Source: JACCTU01 sp963798985
Lineage (GTDB): Bacteria > Actinomycetota > Thermoleophilia > Gaiellales > Gaiellaceae
Direction of reading: 5' to 3'
Assembly (NCBI GenBank): GCA_963798985.1
Contig: CAWCVL010000005.1
Location: 600,914 to 664,913 of the forward strand
DNA length: 64,000 bases
This document shows, piece after piece, positions 1-9,538 of this stretch (position 1 is its first letter; every line of letters begins with the position of its first letter). The position numbers and the translations under genes were made by a program. The notes under the pieces are model-generated. The model was not told the origin of the DNA. It ran no database searches and saw only the letters and a list, made by a program, of their open reading frames with translations.

Positions 1-2
1 AC

Positions 3-446
3 AAGGCGAACCTCAGCGACGTGCTCGCCTCGATCGCGCTCGTGCAGCTCTCGAAGGTCGACGTCCATCGCGCGATCCGCGAGCGCCACGTCGCGCTCTA
101 CGACGCGGCGGTCGCGGAGCTCGAAGGCATCACGCCGCTCGTGCGGGACCCGCGCGACGTCCACGCGCTGCACCTCTACGTCGTGCGTGTCGATGCTGAG
201 AGAGCAGGCGCGACGCGGGACGAGTACCAGAGCGCGCTGACGGACGAGAACATCGGCACGTCGATCCACTTCCTCCCTGTTCACTTACTCACGTGGTACC
301 GCGAGCAGTGGCCGGAGGTGTCGCTCCCGGTCGCGGAGCGGGCCGGCTCGGAGGTGCTGTCGCTGCCGCTCTCGCCGGCGCACTCCGACGAGGACGTCGA
401 GGACGCGATCGCGGCGCTGCGGCGCGTGCACGAGCGGTTCGCTTGA
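3..446 (+). CDS. DegT/DnrJ/EryC1 sugar aminotransferase, C-terminal part (gene cut by window edge)
   Basis: The first 148 codons visible read as the C-terminal third of a PLP-dependent DegT/DnrJ/EryC1-type aminotransferase, which converts keto-sugar nucleotides to amino sugars. The segment beginning KANLSDVLASIALVQL matches the family pattern after the PLP lysine region (xxMSDIxAAxGLxQL), followed by the usual ARG/HLYVVRV and SIHFLPVHL blocks and a C-terminal LSLPLSPAHSDEDVEDAI segment. The start and the catalytic lysine lie upstream of the window. Its TGA overlaps the TTG start of the next gene by 2 bases, so the two are probably translated from one message. Confidence 0.85.
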   Translation, partial: KANLSDVLASIALVQLSKVDVHRAIRERHVALYDAAVAELEGITPLVRDPRDVHALHLYVVRVDAERAGATRDEYQSALTDENIGTSIHFLPVHLLTWYREQWPEVSLPVAERAGSEVLSLPLSPAHSDEDVEDAIAALRRVHERFA

Positions 447-1390
447 GCAGAGCCGCGCGCGTCCTCGGGACGCTCCTCGTCACCGGTCTCGCCGTTGCCT
501 ACATCCTCTGGAAGGTCGACGTCGGCGAAGCGCTCGCGACGATCGCCGACGCGGACCTCCGCTGGTTCTTCCTGTCCGCCGCGATCATGCTCGTCACGGT
601 GCTGCCGATGGCCTGGCGCTGGCAACGGCTGCTCGGGGCGCACGGGATCCACGACCGGCTGCCGTGGCTCGTCCGCGCGTACCTCGTCGCCTACACGGCG
701 GGCCAGATCCTCCCGACGTCGATCGGCGGCGACGCGATGCGGATCTTCGAGACCTCGCGACGCCACCCGGGGCATGGTGGGCCGGTCGCCGGTTCCGTGT
801 TGCTCGAGCGCGCCCTCGGCGGTGCGGCGACGCTCGCGCTCGGGGCCGTCGGGCTCGTGCTCGCGGTCGGCCACTACGACGTCGGCGCCTACCTCTGGAT
901 CGAGGCCGCCTTCGTCGTCGCGACCATCGTGCTCGCGGTCGTGCTCTTCTCGCGCTCGCTGCGGCCGCTCCTCGCGCGACTCGCACCGCTGCTCCGGCCG
1001 CTGCGGCTCGACCGACCGGTGCGCGCCGTGTACGAAGCGATTCACTCCTATCGGTCGACGCCACGCCTGCTCGGCGGGGTCTTCGCGCTCACACTCGCGG
1101 TCCAGGCGGTGCGCGTGCTCGCGATCTGGGCCGCGGCCGAGGCGGTCGGCATCGATCTCTCGGTCCGCGTGTTCTACGTGATGGGACCGCTCTTCTTCCT
1201 CGTGCTGCTCGTGCCGTTCACGCTGAACGGTTTCGCGGTGCGCGAGGCGTTTTTCGTCAGCTTCCTCGGGAACCTCGGCGTGCCGTCCGATCAGGCGTTC
1301 GCGGCCGGGTTCCTGTTCTTTCTCGTGACGGTCGTGCTCTCGCTTCCAGGTCTCGTCATCCTCGGCTGGGAGAACCTGCGTCGTGGGTGA
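443..1390 (+). CDS. Lysylphosphatidylglycerol-synthase-TM / YbhN-like (UPF0104) membrane protein
   Basis: About 315 residues with seven or eight hydrophobic segments, starting LSRAARVLGTLLVTGLA. The segment DADLRWFFLSAAIMLV, then PMAWRWQRLL, and the GGDAMRIFETSR motif with SVLLERALGG are typical of the flippase-like lysylphosphatidylglycerol synthase TM / UPF0104 family. Homologues in glycan clusters are thought to act in lipid or glycolipid translocation; the substrate cannot be read here. The TTG at 443 overlaps the previous stop, which supports this start over longer in-frame extensions that would run back through the aminotransferase. The stop lies 8 bases inside the next gene. Confidence 0.75.
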   Translation: MSRAARVLGTLLVTGLAVAYILWKVDVGEALATIADADLRWFFLSAAIMLVTVLPMAWRWQRLLGAHGIHDRLPWLVRAYLVAYTAGQILPTSIGGDAMRIFETSRRHPGHGGPVAGSVLLERALGGAATLALGAVGLVLAVGHYDVGAYLWIEAAFVVATIVLAVVLFSRSLRPLLARLAPLLRPLRLDRPVRAVYEAIHSYRSTPRLLGGVFALTLAVQAVRVLAIWAAAEAVGIDLSVRVFYVMGPLFFLVLLVPFTLNGFAVREAFFVSFLGNLGVPSDQAFAAGFLFFLVTVVLSLPGLVILGWENLRRG

Positions 1391-2250
1391 AGTCGCCGTC
1401 GTCGTCGTGACGTACAACGCGATGCCGTGGCTCGAGCGGTGCCTCGAGAGCGTGCGCGCGTATCCGACGGTCGTCGTCGACCACGGCTCGACCGACGCGA
1501 CCCTCGAGGTGGCGCGGCGCTTCGAGAACGTGCGCGTCGTCGAGCAGGCGAACGACGGCGTCGGGGCGGGGTGGAACCGAGGCGTGACCGAGACGACGGA
1601 GCCCTGGGTGTTCCTGCTGAACGCGGACGCGTGGGTGCTCGGCGACGGCGCTCGAGCGGCTCGTCGAGTTCGCGAACGAGCAGCCGCGCGCGGCGCTCGT
1701 CGGGCCGAGGCTGCTGAACACCGACGGGACGCTGCAGCGCTCGGCGCGCGGCTTCCCGACGCCGTGGCGGCTCGCGACCGAGTTCTTCTTCCTGCGCAAG
1801 CTCGCGCCGCGCTCGCGGCTGTTCAACGCCTTCTACGCCGCGAACTGGGACCACGCCACGGAGCGCGAGGCCGAGTGGCTGAGCGGCGCTGCCATGCTCG
1901 TCCGGCGGCGCGCGGTCGAGCAAGTCGGCGGCGTCGACGAGTCGTTCTTCATGTTCAACGAGGAGTCGGACTGGCAGTACCGCATGCGCGAGGCCGGCTG
2001 GCAGGTCGTCTTCTTCCCCGGCGCAGAGGTCGTGCATGTCGGCGGCGACGCGACGAAGCGCGACTGGGGACGGATGTTCACGACGCAGGTGCGAAGCCAC
2101 GTGCGGTTCGTGCGCAAGCACGAGGGCGCCGGTTCGGCCGCGCTCACGCGCGTGCTGCTCATCGTGGCGCTCGCGGCTCGCGGGCTGCTGTTCCGCGGCA
2201 AGCGTGGGCGGAGCTACCGGCAGGCGGCGCGTGGCCTGTTGAGGCCGTGA
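1383..2250 (+). CDS. GT2 glycosyltransferase (rhamnosyltransferase-like), one frameshift
   Basis: A family 2 glycosyltransferase. The N-terminal half gives VVVVTYNAMPWLERCLES, VVVDHGSTDAT and FLLNADAW (the DxD-like donor/metal site). The second half, in the +1 frame, gives a GVDESFFMFNEESDWQYRM block with the catalytic-base-like ED/ES acidic pair typical of WbbL-like rhamnosyltransferases. The frames meet near 1,647, where GACGCGCTCGAG is expected and an extra G is present. The protein would be ~289 residues, normal for a single-domain GT2. The GTG start at 1383 overlaps the upstream stop by 8 bases, and the stop overlaps the next GTG. Confidence 0.8.
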
Positions 2251-4158
2251 TCGAGCTCTACCTCCGGCTGGCAGGGGCGACGCTCCTGCTCCTGGCGCCC
2301 GGCGCGCTGCTCGCGCGGTCGGCATCCGGCGCGGTCGTGACGAGCCTCACGCTGATCTTCGGTGCGATGGTCGTCGTGTTCGCGACCGGCTCGTCGTTGA
2401 CGCTCGCGCTCTGGCTGCTGCTCGCGGCGGGGCTGGTCGCGATTCCAATCGGACTGAGGCGTGGACCGCTGCGTGGGACGGACTCGATCTGGCTCGCGGT
2501 GCTCGGCGTCGGCGTGCTCGTCGGTGTGCTGCTGTGGCAGGTGCTCCCAGAGCCGTCGGGCGACGCGCTCTTCCACCTCGCGCGCGTGCGCAAGCTCGTC
2601 GCGTTCGACGAGCTCTCGCTCGAGGGTGTGGGCGAGTTCGTGGACGGCGGGCTGCACCCCGGCTACGCGTTCCCGCTCTGGCATGCGTTCCTCGCGCTCG
2701 TCGCGAAGGTTGCGGGCGTCGACCCCGCAGAGGTCGTCGTGCACGAGGCGGCCGTGCTCGCGCCACTTTCGTTCCTCGTCGTCTACGAGGCCGGCGTTGC
2801 GGTCTTCCGCTCCCGCTGGCTCGGCGTTGCGACGCTCGCGGGGACGGTCGGCGTCACGGCGCTCGCGTCGGGCTCCGGCGGCGCGCTCCGGCTGCTCGCG
2901 CTGCCCGCGACGGCCGGCGGACGCATGCTGCTCGTGCCTGCTGCGCTCGCGCTCGTCTTCACGTACCTGCACGAGCCGACGCGCGCGCGGCTCGCGCTCG
3001 TGGCAGGGGCGGGCCTCGTGCTCGCGGTCGTGCACCCGACGTACGCGCTCTTCCTGCTGCTCGTGCTGGTCGGCTTCGCCGTTGTGCGCGCGGTGATCGA
3101 GCCGTCGGAGCTCGGCAGGCTCCTGCTCGCGGGCGCGGCGTTCACGGTCGGCGCCGCGGTCTTCCTCGCGTGGCTCTTCCCCGTCGTGCAGGACACCGCG
3201 TCGTTCACGCCTTCCGGCGAGCAGGTGCAGTCCATACGCCACGGCCTCGAGCGCTACCCGAAGCAATTCATCGTGGAGTCGGAGAGCAGCTTCCACCTGA
3301 ACCCCGAGGTTCTGACGCGCGCCGGGCCGGTGCCGCTTGCTGCCCTCTGCCTGGTGCCGCTCGCGCTCTTCGCGGTGCGGCGGCGTTGGGCCGCGTTCGT
3401 CCTCGGCGGAACGTTCGTCGTGCTCGCGGTGTTGCTCTCGGACGTGCTGTTCCCGCGTTTCGTCGAGGCGGTGTCGCTCTCGCAGGGGCGGCGGCTGGCC
3501 GGCTTCCTGCCGCTCGCGTTCGCGCTGGCGGGTGGTGTCGCCGTGCTCGCGCGCGTGCTCTCGTGGGCGGTGCTCCCGCTCGCGCTCGCGGCGGGCATCG
3601 CGCTCGAGTGGGCCTGGCCCGGCGACTTCGGCTACCGCCTCGAGGAGGGCGGCCCGACGTTGCCGGTCTGGATCGCCCTCGTCGGCTCGCTCGGTGCGAT
3701 CGTGCTCGGCTTCCTCCTGCGCTCGAAGCTTCCGACGCTCGAGCGGGCGGACTGGCTGCCGGCCGCGGCGTGCGTGCTCTTCGTCGTCCCGATGGCTGTC
3801 ACGTCGGGCTGGGAGCGTCCGCAGCCGCACCAGGAGCTGACCCCCCAACTCGTGGCTGCGCTGAAAGCACATGCCGAGCCCGGCGACGTCGTGCTCTCGG
3901 ACCCGGAAACCTCGTACTGGCTCGCGGCGTACGCGCCCGTCTACGTCGCCGTCTCGGCGCCGACGCACGTCGGCGACACGAAGGCGAACCGTCCGTACGA
4001 GCGCGTCGAGGCGTGGCAGGACTACGTGCGGACGGGGAACTTCCCCGGGCCGCTACGACTGGGTCGTGCTCGACGCCAAGCGCGTCAAGACGACGTGCGC
4101 CCCGAAACTCTTTACGGGCGGTGGCTACACGCTCTGCGCGAGCACGCAGAGCCGGTAG
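2247..4158 (+). CDS. GT-C-like multi-pass membrane protein, one frameshift near the C terminus
   Basis: About 636 residues with a dozen or more hydrophobic segments and a C-terminal soluble tail. An early loop after the third or fourth helix carries WQVLPEPSGDALFHLARVRK, the place where GT-C enzymes keep the catalytic Asp. The tail (GDVVLSDPETSYWLAAYAPV) resembles the periplasmic domain of ArnT/PMT-like proteins. GT-C enzymes use polyprenyl-phosphate sugars outside the membrane; that role is inferred. The GTG at 2247 overlaps the previous TGA. A +1 shift at about 4,050 (CCCGGGCC) must be bridged to reach YDWVVLDAKRVK and the stop. The last 34 bases overlap the convergent methyltransferase gene. 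Confidence 0.65.
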
Positions 4159-4805
4159 CGAAACAGGTCGAGCCGCGGGCCGGCGACCTTCTCGACCGCG
4201 CGGAGCCCGCGGAAGAAGCTCGGCCGCCACTCGCTCCGGAGAACGCGAAAGCCGCCCTGCTCGAGCACGCGAGTCATGTGATCGGCGTCGCGCAGGCCGA
4301 TGTGCGTCGGGTTCTGCGCGAGCACGAAGTCGCGCTCCTTCATCCGCTCGATCAGGTGGCGCGGGTTCGGTGCGTAGACCGCGAACGTTCCGCCGGGAAC
4401 GAGCACGCGCTGCAGCTCCGAGCACATCGCGAGGAAGACGTCGTCGCGGATGTGCTCGACGAAGTCGGCGGCCACCGCCTTGTCGAAGCTCGCGTCGGCG
4501 AACGGAAGAGCCGTCGCGTCGGCGACCTCGAACGTGCACTCGGGAAAGAGCTCACGGGCCTTCGCGATCGCAAGCTCCTCGAAGTCGATACCGACGGACT
4601 CGGCGCCGAACGACGCGAGGTAGTGCGTGATCGCGCCGGCGGCACAGCCGAGGTCGAGGATCCGGTCGCCGGGCTGCGGGTCGACGAGGTCGCGCACGGC
4701 CTCGAGGCGCAGCTCCGTCCACGGAGTCCGCTCGAGGTACTCGTTCGCCATCGTGTCCATGAAGCGCTCGTCGTAGCTCGCGGGCGCCTTGCGGAGCGCG
4801 ATCAT
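4125..4805 (-). CDS. Class I SAM-dependent methyltransferase
   Basis: An intact 226-residue methyltransferase. Motif I is ILDLGCAAGAITHYLASFG (residues ~50-68), followed by VGIDFEELAIAKAREL, an ADATALPFADASFDKAVA segment (motifs II/III) and LQRVLVPGGTFAVYAPNPRH (post-III), typical of the Methyltransf_11 group. The ATG at 4805 overlaps the TGA of the upstream GT4 gene (ATGA), so the two are translationally coupled. It probably methylates a sugar or glycan intermediate made by the neighbours; the acceptor is unknown. The 3' end overlaps the convergent membrane-protein gene by 34 bases. Confidence 0.85.
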   Translation of the reverse strand: MIALRKAPASYDERFMDTMANEYLERTPWTELRLEAVRDLVDPQPGDRILDLGCAAGAITHYLASFGAESVGIDFEELAIAKARELFPECTFEVADATALPFADASFDKAVAADFVEHIRDDVFLAMCSELQRVLVPGGTFAVYAPNPRHLIERMKERDFVLAQNPTHIGLRDADHMTRVLEQGGFRVLRSEWRPSFFRGLRAVEKVAGPRLDLFRYRLCVLAQSV

Positions 4806-5909
4806 GCGGCCGCCTCGAGCGGAGCAGGCTCGGGCGCCTCGACCCCGAGGGCCGAGCGGTAGGCGTCGAGCGTGGCCTGCGTGACCGCCGGCCAGGCGAA
4901 GCGCTCGGCGACGTCGGCGCGGGCGTTCTCTCCGAGCCGACGCCGGAGCGCCGGGTCGGCGAGCAGGAGCTTGATCGCGACGCGCAGGGCTGCGGGGTTG
5001 CCGGGCTCCACGAGGAAGCCGGTTCGTGCGTGGCTGACGAGCTCCTGCAGGCCGCCGACCGCGGTCGCGACGACGGGCTTGCCGTGGGCCATCGCCTCGG
5101 CGCAGACGATCGCCGAAGCCCTCGCTCCGCGAGGGGCAGACGACGACGGCGGCGCGGCGGTAGCGGTCGGCCAGCTCGGCCGCGGACAGGAAGCCCAGCG
5201 CCTCGGGCACCAGGTCCCGAAGGGGCCCGTCGCCGGCGACCACCAGATTGAGCCCACGGCAGGCCTCCACGAGCTCCTGGATGCCCTTCTCAGGGCTCAG
5301 GCGGCCCGCGAACAGGATCTCGGCGGGCTCGACCTCTCCGGACGTCTGAGCGGGCAACACGATGCCGTTGGCAATGACGCGAACCTCGCGGGCGCCACAG
5401 CGGCGGGCGGCCGCGGCGAGGGGCTCGGAGACGGCGATGACGAGCCGCGCCCGGCGGACGATCGCGCCGACGAGCCGCGGGCTCCGCTCGGCGAGCTCGA
5501 GGTCGCTGAACCGGCCGGCGGAACCGGAGCCGTGGAGGGTCAGGACGAAAGGCTTGCCGGAGAGCGCTGCAACGAGGCCCGAGAGGAGCCAGTGCGCGTG
5601 GACGAGCTCGCAGTCGGCCCGGCGCAGAGCCAGCACCGAGCGGGCGAGGAAGAGCGGGGCGAGCCAGGGGCGCCGACGCAGCTTCGCGACGACCCCACCC
5701 TCGCCGGCCAAGGACGGGTGGACGACCTGCACGGCCACGCCCTGCGCCTGGAGGCGCTCGACGGCGTCGGCCACGAAGCGACCCGAGGGGTCGTGGTCGC
5801 CGGAGGGGAAGGAGGTCGTGAAGACGGCGACGCGGAGCGCGCGCGGCCGGCCGGCCCAGGGGCGGCCCTGCTGCCTGCGCTCGTGGAGGGGAGAGGCGAA
5901 AACACCCAC
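4802..5909 (-). CDS. GT4 glycosyltransferase, one frameshift
   Basis: GT-B fold, family 4. The N terminus has VAVFTTSFPSGDHDPSGRFV and ELVHAHWLLSG (acceptor side). The C-terminal donor domain has ILFAGRLSPEKGIQELVEA, VVAGDGPLRDLVPEALGF and CAEAMAHGKPVVAT with the EAMAxGxPVV signature. The E(x7)E region CPSRSEGFG is split by an extra base near 5,135. A GTG at 5909 is the best start between the divergent ATP-grasp gene and the first conserved segment; no ATG lies nearer. The gene is paralogous to the GT4 at 14,252-15,270 (same HAHW and SPEKG blocks). Confidence 0.8.
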
Positions 5910-5933
5910 GGAAGAGGTATCGGCGGGCGCCTC

Positions 5934-5939
5934 TAAGCT
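5934..5939 (+). promoter_or_regulatory. -10 hexamer TAAGCT, leaderless arrangement
   Basis: TAAGCT ends exactly 7 bases before the GTG at 5947 of the ATP-grasp gene, the spacing that puts the transcription start on the start codon. No Shine-Dalgarno-like purine run lies between. It favours the GTG at 5947 over the in-frame TTG at 5941. Confidence 0.6.
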
Positions 5940-5946
5940 CTTGAAC

Positions 5947-7014
5947 GTGCGGCCACCGGCGATCGTCGTCGACGTGGGCTTCGTCAACGGCCTCTCCGCG
6001 ATCAGGTCGCTTCGACGGGCCGGCGTCCGCGTCTTCGCGGTCGACCACAAGCCGAGCGCCCTCGGGTTCCGGTCGCGCTACGCGACCAAGATCATGGCTC
6101 CGAGCCCGCTGGCCGACGAGGAGGGGTTCGTGGAGACGCTCCGCGGCCTCGGCCCCGGCGTGGTCTTCGCGACCCACGACGAGGGCCTGCGGGCGATCGC
6201 CCGCCACCGCGACTCGCTCGAGCTCCTCTGCCCGTTCCCGCGCGACCTCGAGCGACTCCAGAAGAAGCGCGTGCAGCTCGACGCGGCGCTCCACACGCCG
6301 GACACGCGCTACCCCGAGAGCGCGGCCGAAGCCGTCGCCGCGGCCGAGGAGATCGGCTATCCCGTCCTGCTCAAGCCTTCGGAGCCGGTCGGCTTCCGGC
6401 AGCAGTACGGCAAGCAGGCCGTGATCTGCAACACGGCGGCCGAGGTCGAGGAGGCGTATCGCCAGACGGAGCCCTGGGAGCCGATGGTGCAGGACCTGAT
6501 CCCGGGCGGAGACGACGAGCTCTACACGCTCGGCGCGTACCTGAGCGAGTCGCTCGAGCCGCTCGGCCTCTTCTGCGGGCGCAAGCTGATCCAGACGCCG
6601 CCGGGGATCGGCACAGCTCGATTGGCAGAGGCGGTGTGGGTCGACGAGGTGGTCGACGCCGGGCTGCACCTGCTGCGCGCGCTCGGCTGCAACGGCCTCT
6701 CGCAGGTCGAGTTCAAGCGCGACCCGCGCGACGGGAAGTTCAAGCTGATGGAGGTGAACCCGCGCCTCTGGCAATGGCACTCGCTCGCGCGCGCGAGCGG
6801 CGTCGACCTGCCGCTGATCGCGTACCGCGACCTGACGGGCGAGCCGGTCGAGGCGGTGCGGATGAACGGCGGTCGCCGCAAGTGGGCGATTCTGCTGATG
6901 CCCGGCGAGCGACCCGTCGTCCCTCGGCCGCCGTTCGTCGAGGCGACGTGGTCGTGGCGGGACCCCAAACCCGCGGTCGTGCACGCGGTGCGCGCGCTCC
7001 GCCGCTCCAGGTGA
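5947..7014 (+). CDS. ATP-grasp ligase (carbamoyl-phosphate-synthase-L-like fold)
   Basis: An intact 355-residue ATP-grasp protein. The nucleotide-binding middle domain shows EEIGYPVLLKPSEP (ATP-phosphate lysine) and MVQDLIPGGDDELYTLGAYL. The metal-binding end carries CNGLSQVEFKRDP and KLMEVNPRLWQWHSLA, with the E...N pair that holds Mg2+. The N terminus (VVDVGFVNGLSAIRSLRRAG) is the small pre-ATP-grasp domain. Such enzymes join a carboxylate to an amine through an acyl phosphate. In a glycan cluster this could amidate a uronic acid or attach an amino acid to a sugar, but the substrate is not visible. Its TGA overlaps the GTG of the next GT4 gene. Confidence 0.75.
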   Translation: MRPPAIVVDVGFVNGLSAIRSLRRAGVRVFAVDHKPSALGFRSRYATKIMAPSPLADEEGFVETLRGLGPGVVFATHDEGLRAIARHRDSLELLCPFPRDLERLQKKRVQLDAALHTPDTRYPESAAEAVAAAEEIGYPVLLKPSEPVGFRQQYGKQAVICNTAAEVEEAYRQTEPWEPMVQDLIPGGDDELYTLGAYLSESLEPLGLFCGRKLIQTPPGIGTARLAEAVWVDEVVDAGLHLLRALGCNGLSQVEFKRDPRDGKFKLMEVNPRLWQWHSLARASGVDLPLIAYRDLTGEPVEAVRMNGGRRKWAILLMPGERPVVPRPPFVEATWSWRDPKPAVVHAVRALRRSR

Positions 7015-8265
7015 AGGTTCTCCTCGTCACGATGTACTGGCCGCCCGCGGGCGGCGCCGGCGTGCAGCGGCCGCTGAAGTTCGCGACGCACCTGCCTGCG
7101 CTCGGGATCGAGACGCACGTGCTCGCGCCCGACGACCCGAAGTGGATCCACCGCGACGACGAGCTCGTCTCGCCGACGCAGGCGTGGGTGCACCGCGCGC
7201 GCTACGTCGGGCCGAAGGGTCGAAGGCCCGCCGAGGAGCTGCACGGCGCGGGCACGCTCGAGCGCGCGGCGAAGATGGCGCTGCTCACGTACCGCCGCGT
7301 GCTCGTTCCCGATGAGAACGTGACGTGGAACGCGACCGCGATTCCGGCGGCGGTGCGGGTCGTGCGCTCCGAGGGGATCGACGTCGTCGTCACGACCTCG
7401 CCGCCGAACTCGGTGCACCTGATCGGCGCCGCGGTGAAGCGACTGACCGGCGTGCAAGTGGGTCGCCGACGTGCGCGACTCGATGGTGCGGAACGCCGAC
7501 CGTCCCGTCGAGCGGCTGGCGGCCCGCGCGAAGGAGCGGACGCAGGAGACCGTCGGGCGGCTGATCGCGCGCTACGCCGACGAGTCGGTCGCCGTTTCGG
7601 ACTTCATCGCCGAGGAGCTTCGCTCGCTCGGCGCGCGGGGGGAGGTGACCGTGATCTCGAACGGCGCCGACTTCGACGACTTCGCCGGGCTCGAGTACCG
7701 GCCGAACGGTCGCTTCCGCGTCACGCACGCCGGCGCGATGTTCGGCAAGCGCGACCCTCGTCCGTTCCTGACCGCGTTCGCGCGGGCCGACCTCCCCGAC
7801 TCGGTCGCGCGGTTCGTCGGCGACTTCCGCGAGGCCGACCGCGAGTGGGCCGAAGGGCTCGGGCTCGGCGAGCGGCTCGAGCTGCACCCGTACGTCCCGC
7901 GCCGCCGGTCGCTCGAGCTCCAGCGCGACTCCGAGGTGAACCTGCTGCTGATGCCCGAGGTGCCGGGCCGCGGCTCGGGCGTGATCGCCGCGAAGGTCTT
8001 CGAGTACCTGGCCGCCGAGCGGCCGATCATCGCGGCCGTCCCGCCCGACGGCGCGACCGCAGCGTTCGTTCGCGACGCCGAGGCCGGGGTGATCGTGGCG
8101 CCCGACGACGTGGACGCGATCGAGGCGGCGCTCCGCGACCTGCACGCACGCTGGCAGGCAGGCTCGCTCGCAGGCACTCCGCTCTCACCGGAGCTCCGCA
8201 CGAAGCTGGACCGGCGAACGCGCGCCGAGGAGCTCGCGCGCGTGCTCAGGGACCTCTCCGCATGA
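7011..8265 (+). CDS. GT4 glycosyltransferase (WbuB-like), one frameshift
   Basis: A GT-B protein of ~417 residues. It starts KVLLVTMYWPPAGGAGVQRP, which carries the glycine-rich acceptor-domain loop of WbuB-type transferases, and has VVVTTSPPNSVHL at the end of that domain. After an extra base near 7,457 it continues WVADVRDSMV, SVAVSDFIAEELRSLG, VISNGADFDDF and KVFEYLAAERPIIAAVP (E-x-L-A donor motif). The GTG at 7011 overlaps the ATP-grasp stop and its own TGA overlaps the ATG of the polymerase gene, placing it in the middle of a three-gene operon. Confidence 0.8.
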
Positions 8266-9538
8266 CTCGCTTCCTGTTTCTCGCGACCGTGTTCTCGGTG
8301 ACGTTCGAGAAGGTGCACTGGTCGGTCGGCGGGACGTTGACGCTCGCAGACGTCCTGACCGCCCTCTTCCTCGCGTCGTTCGTCGTCGACCGCGTCGCCG
8401 CGGGCGACTGGAAGCTCGCGCACACGGCGATCGTCGCGCTCGCGTTCGGCCTGGCGTTTCTCGCGGTCTACCTCGTCGGCTTCTTCAACCTCGACACGAC
8501 GCAGGGGATCGCGCAGTTCGGCAAGGGGCTCTACAAGTTCGGGCTCCACTTCGGCTTCCTCGCGGCGGGCGTCGCGTACCTGATCCGGCACGGCCGGCGC
8601 TTCGCGCTCACCGCGTTCGCGGTCTTCGTCGCGGGGATCGCCGCCAACGCTGCGTACGGGATCGTGCAGCTCGTGCTCGCGCGAGCCGGGTTCAACCTGG
8701 ACACGCTCCTGCTGAGCCCGCTGACGCGAGGGGCGAGCCAGATCAACGTCTACGGCTCGGTCGGCGGCGAGCAGAGCGTCTATCGCCCGAACGCCCTCAC
8801 GGGTGACCCGAACCACCTCGGGATCATGCTGCTCGTCCCGCTGCTCGCGCTGACGCCGGTCTACCTGCGCAACCGCTCGCCGTGGCTCGCCGCCTTGCTC
8901 GGGTTCCTGCTCGTCGTCGAGCTCGCGACGCTTGTCGCGCAGCGGTTTGGTCGGGCTCGCCGTCGGGTTCCTCGTGCTGCTCGTGCAGTACCGCGGCGAG
9001 CTGCTCTCACGCGCGATCGCGGTCCCCGTCGCGATCGTCGCCGCGTTCGTCGCGTGGATCGTCTCGCGCCGCGCCGACTTCTTCCTCGAGGTGATCCGCT
9101 CGCGCATCTCGACCGGGAGACGCTTCGACGTCCGCGCACTTCGACGTCTACGGCTTCATCCCCGACGTGCTCTCGTCGCACCCGCTCTTCGGGCTCGGGC
9201 TGAACAACTTCTCCGTCTACTACGAGTTCGCGACCGGCAAGGACAACTGGGGCCCGCACTCGTTCTACGTCGCGCTGCTCGTCGAGACCGGGCTCGTCGG
9301 CACGCTGCTGTTCGGCGCGTTCCTCGTCTGGCTCTTCCGCCGCCTGCGCGACGCGCGGCCGTTCGAGCCGCAGCTGGCGTGGGGGCTCACCGCGGCGCTC
9401 GCGGGGACGATGGCGGCGAACCTCTTCTACCTGACGATGCAGTTCTACTACTTCTACGTGCTCGCGGTCTTCGCGCTCGCGCTGCCCGCGCTACGGACGA
9501 TGACCGGCGATCCTGATCGAGCCGGCGATCCCGCGTAG
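8262..9538 (+). CDS. O-antigen polymerase/ligase family (Wzy_C) membrane protein, two frameshifts
   Basis: About 425 residues, ten or more hydrophobic segments. The Wzy_C domain begins at DPNHLGIMLLVPLLAL and carries a TLSRSGLVGLAVGFL segment and the large periplasmic loop GLGLNNFSVYYEFATG followed by GPHSFYVALLVETGLVGTLL, whose conserved His-Ser is typical of O-antigen ligases and polymerases. These proteins join undecaprenyl-linked glycan units at the outer face of the membrane. Extra bases near 8,945 and 9,137 split the frame. The ATG at 8262 overlaps the previous TGA. The last 85 bases overlap the convergent methyltransferase gene. Confidence 0.75.

Noticed and set aside
2214..3968. Long minus-strand frame rich in Arg, Glu, His and Gln, like several others opposite real genes
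   Set aside because: Antisense shadow of the GT-C gene; composition is what very GC-rich third positions produce, and no domain or start signal is present.
1383..4862. A single 1,159-codon open frame on the plus strand
   Set aside because: It joins the GT2 start, an out-of-frame stretch of the GT2, the GT-C protein and antisense sequence of the convergent methyltransferase. Family motifs show separate genes with shifts near 1,647 and 4,050.
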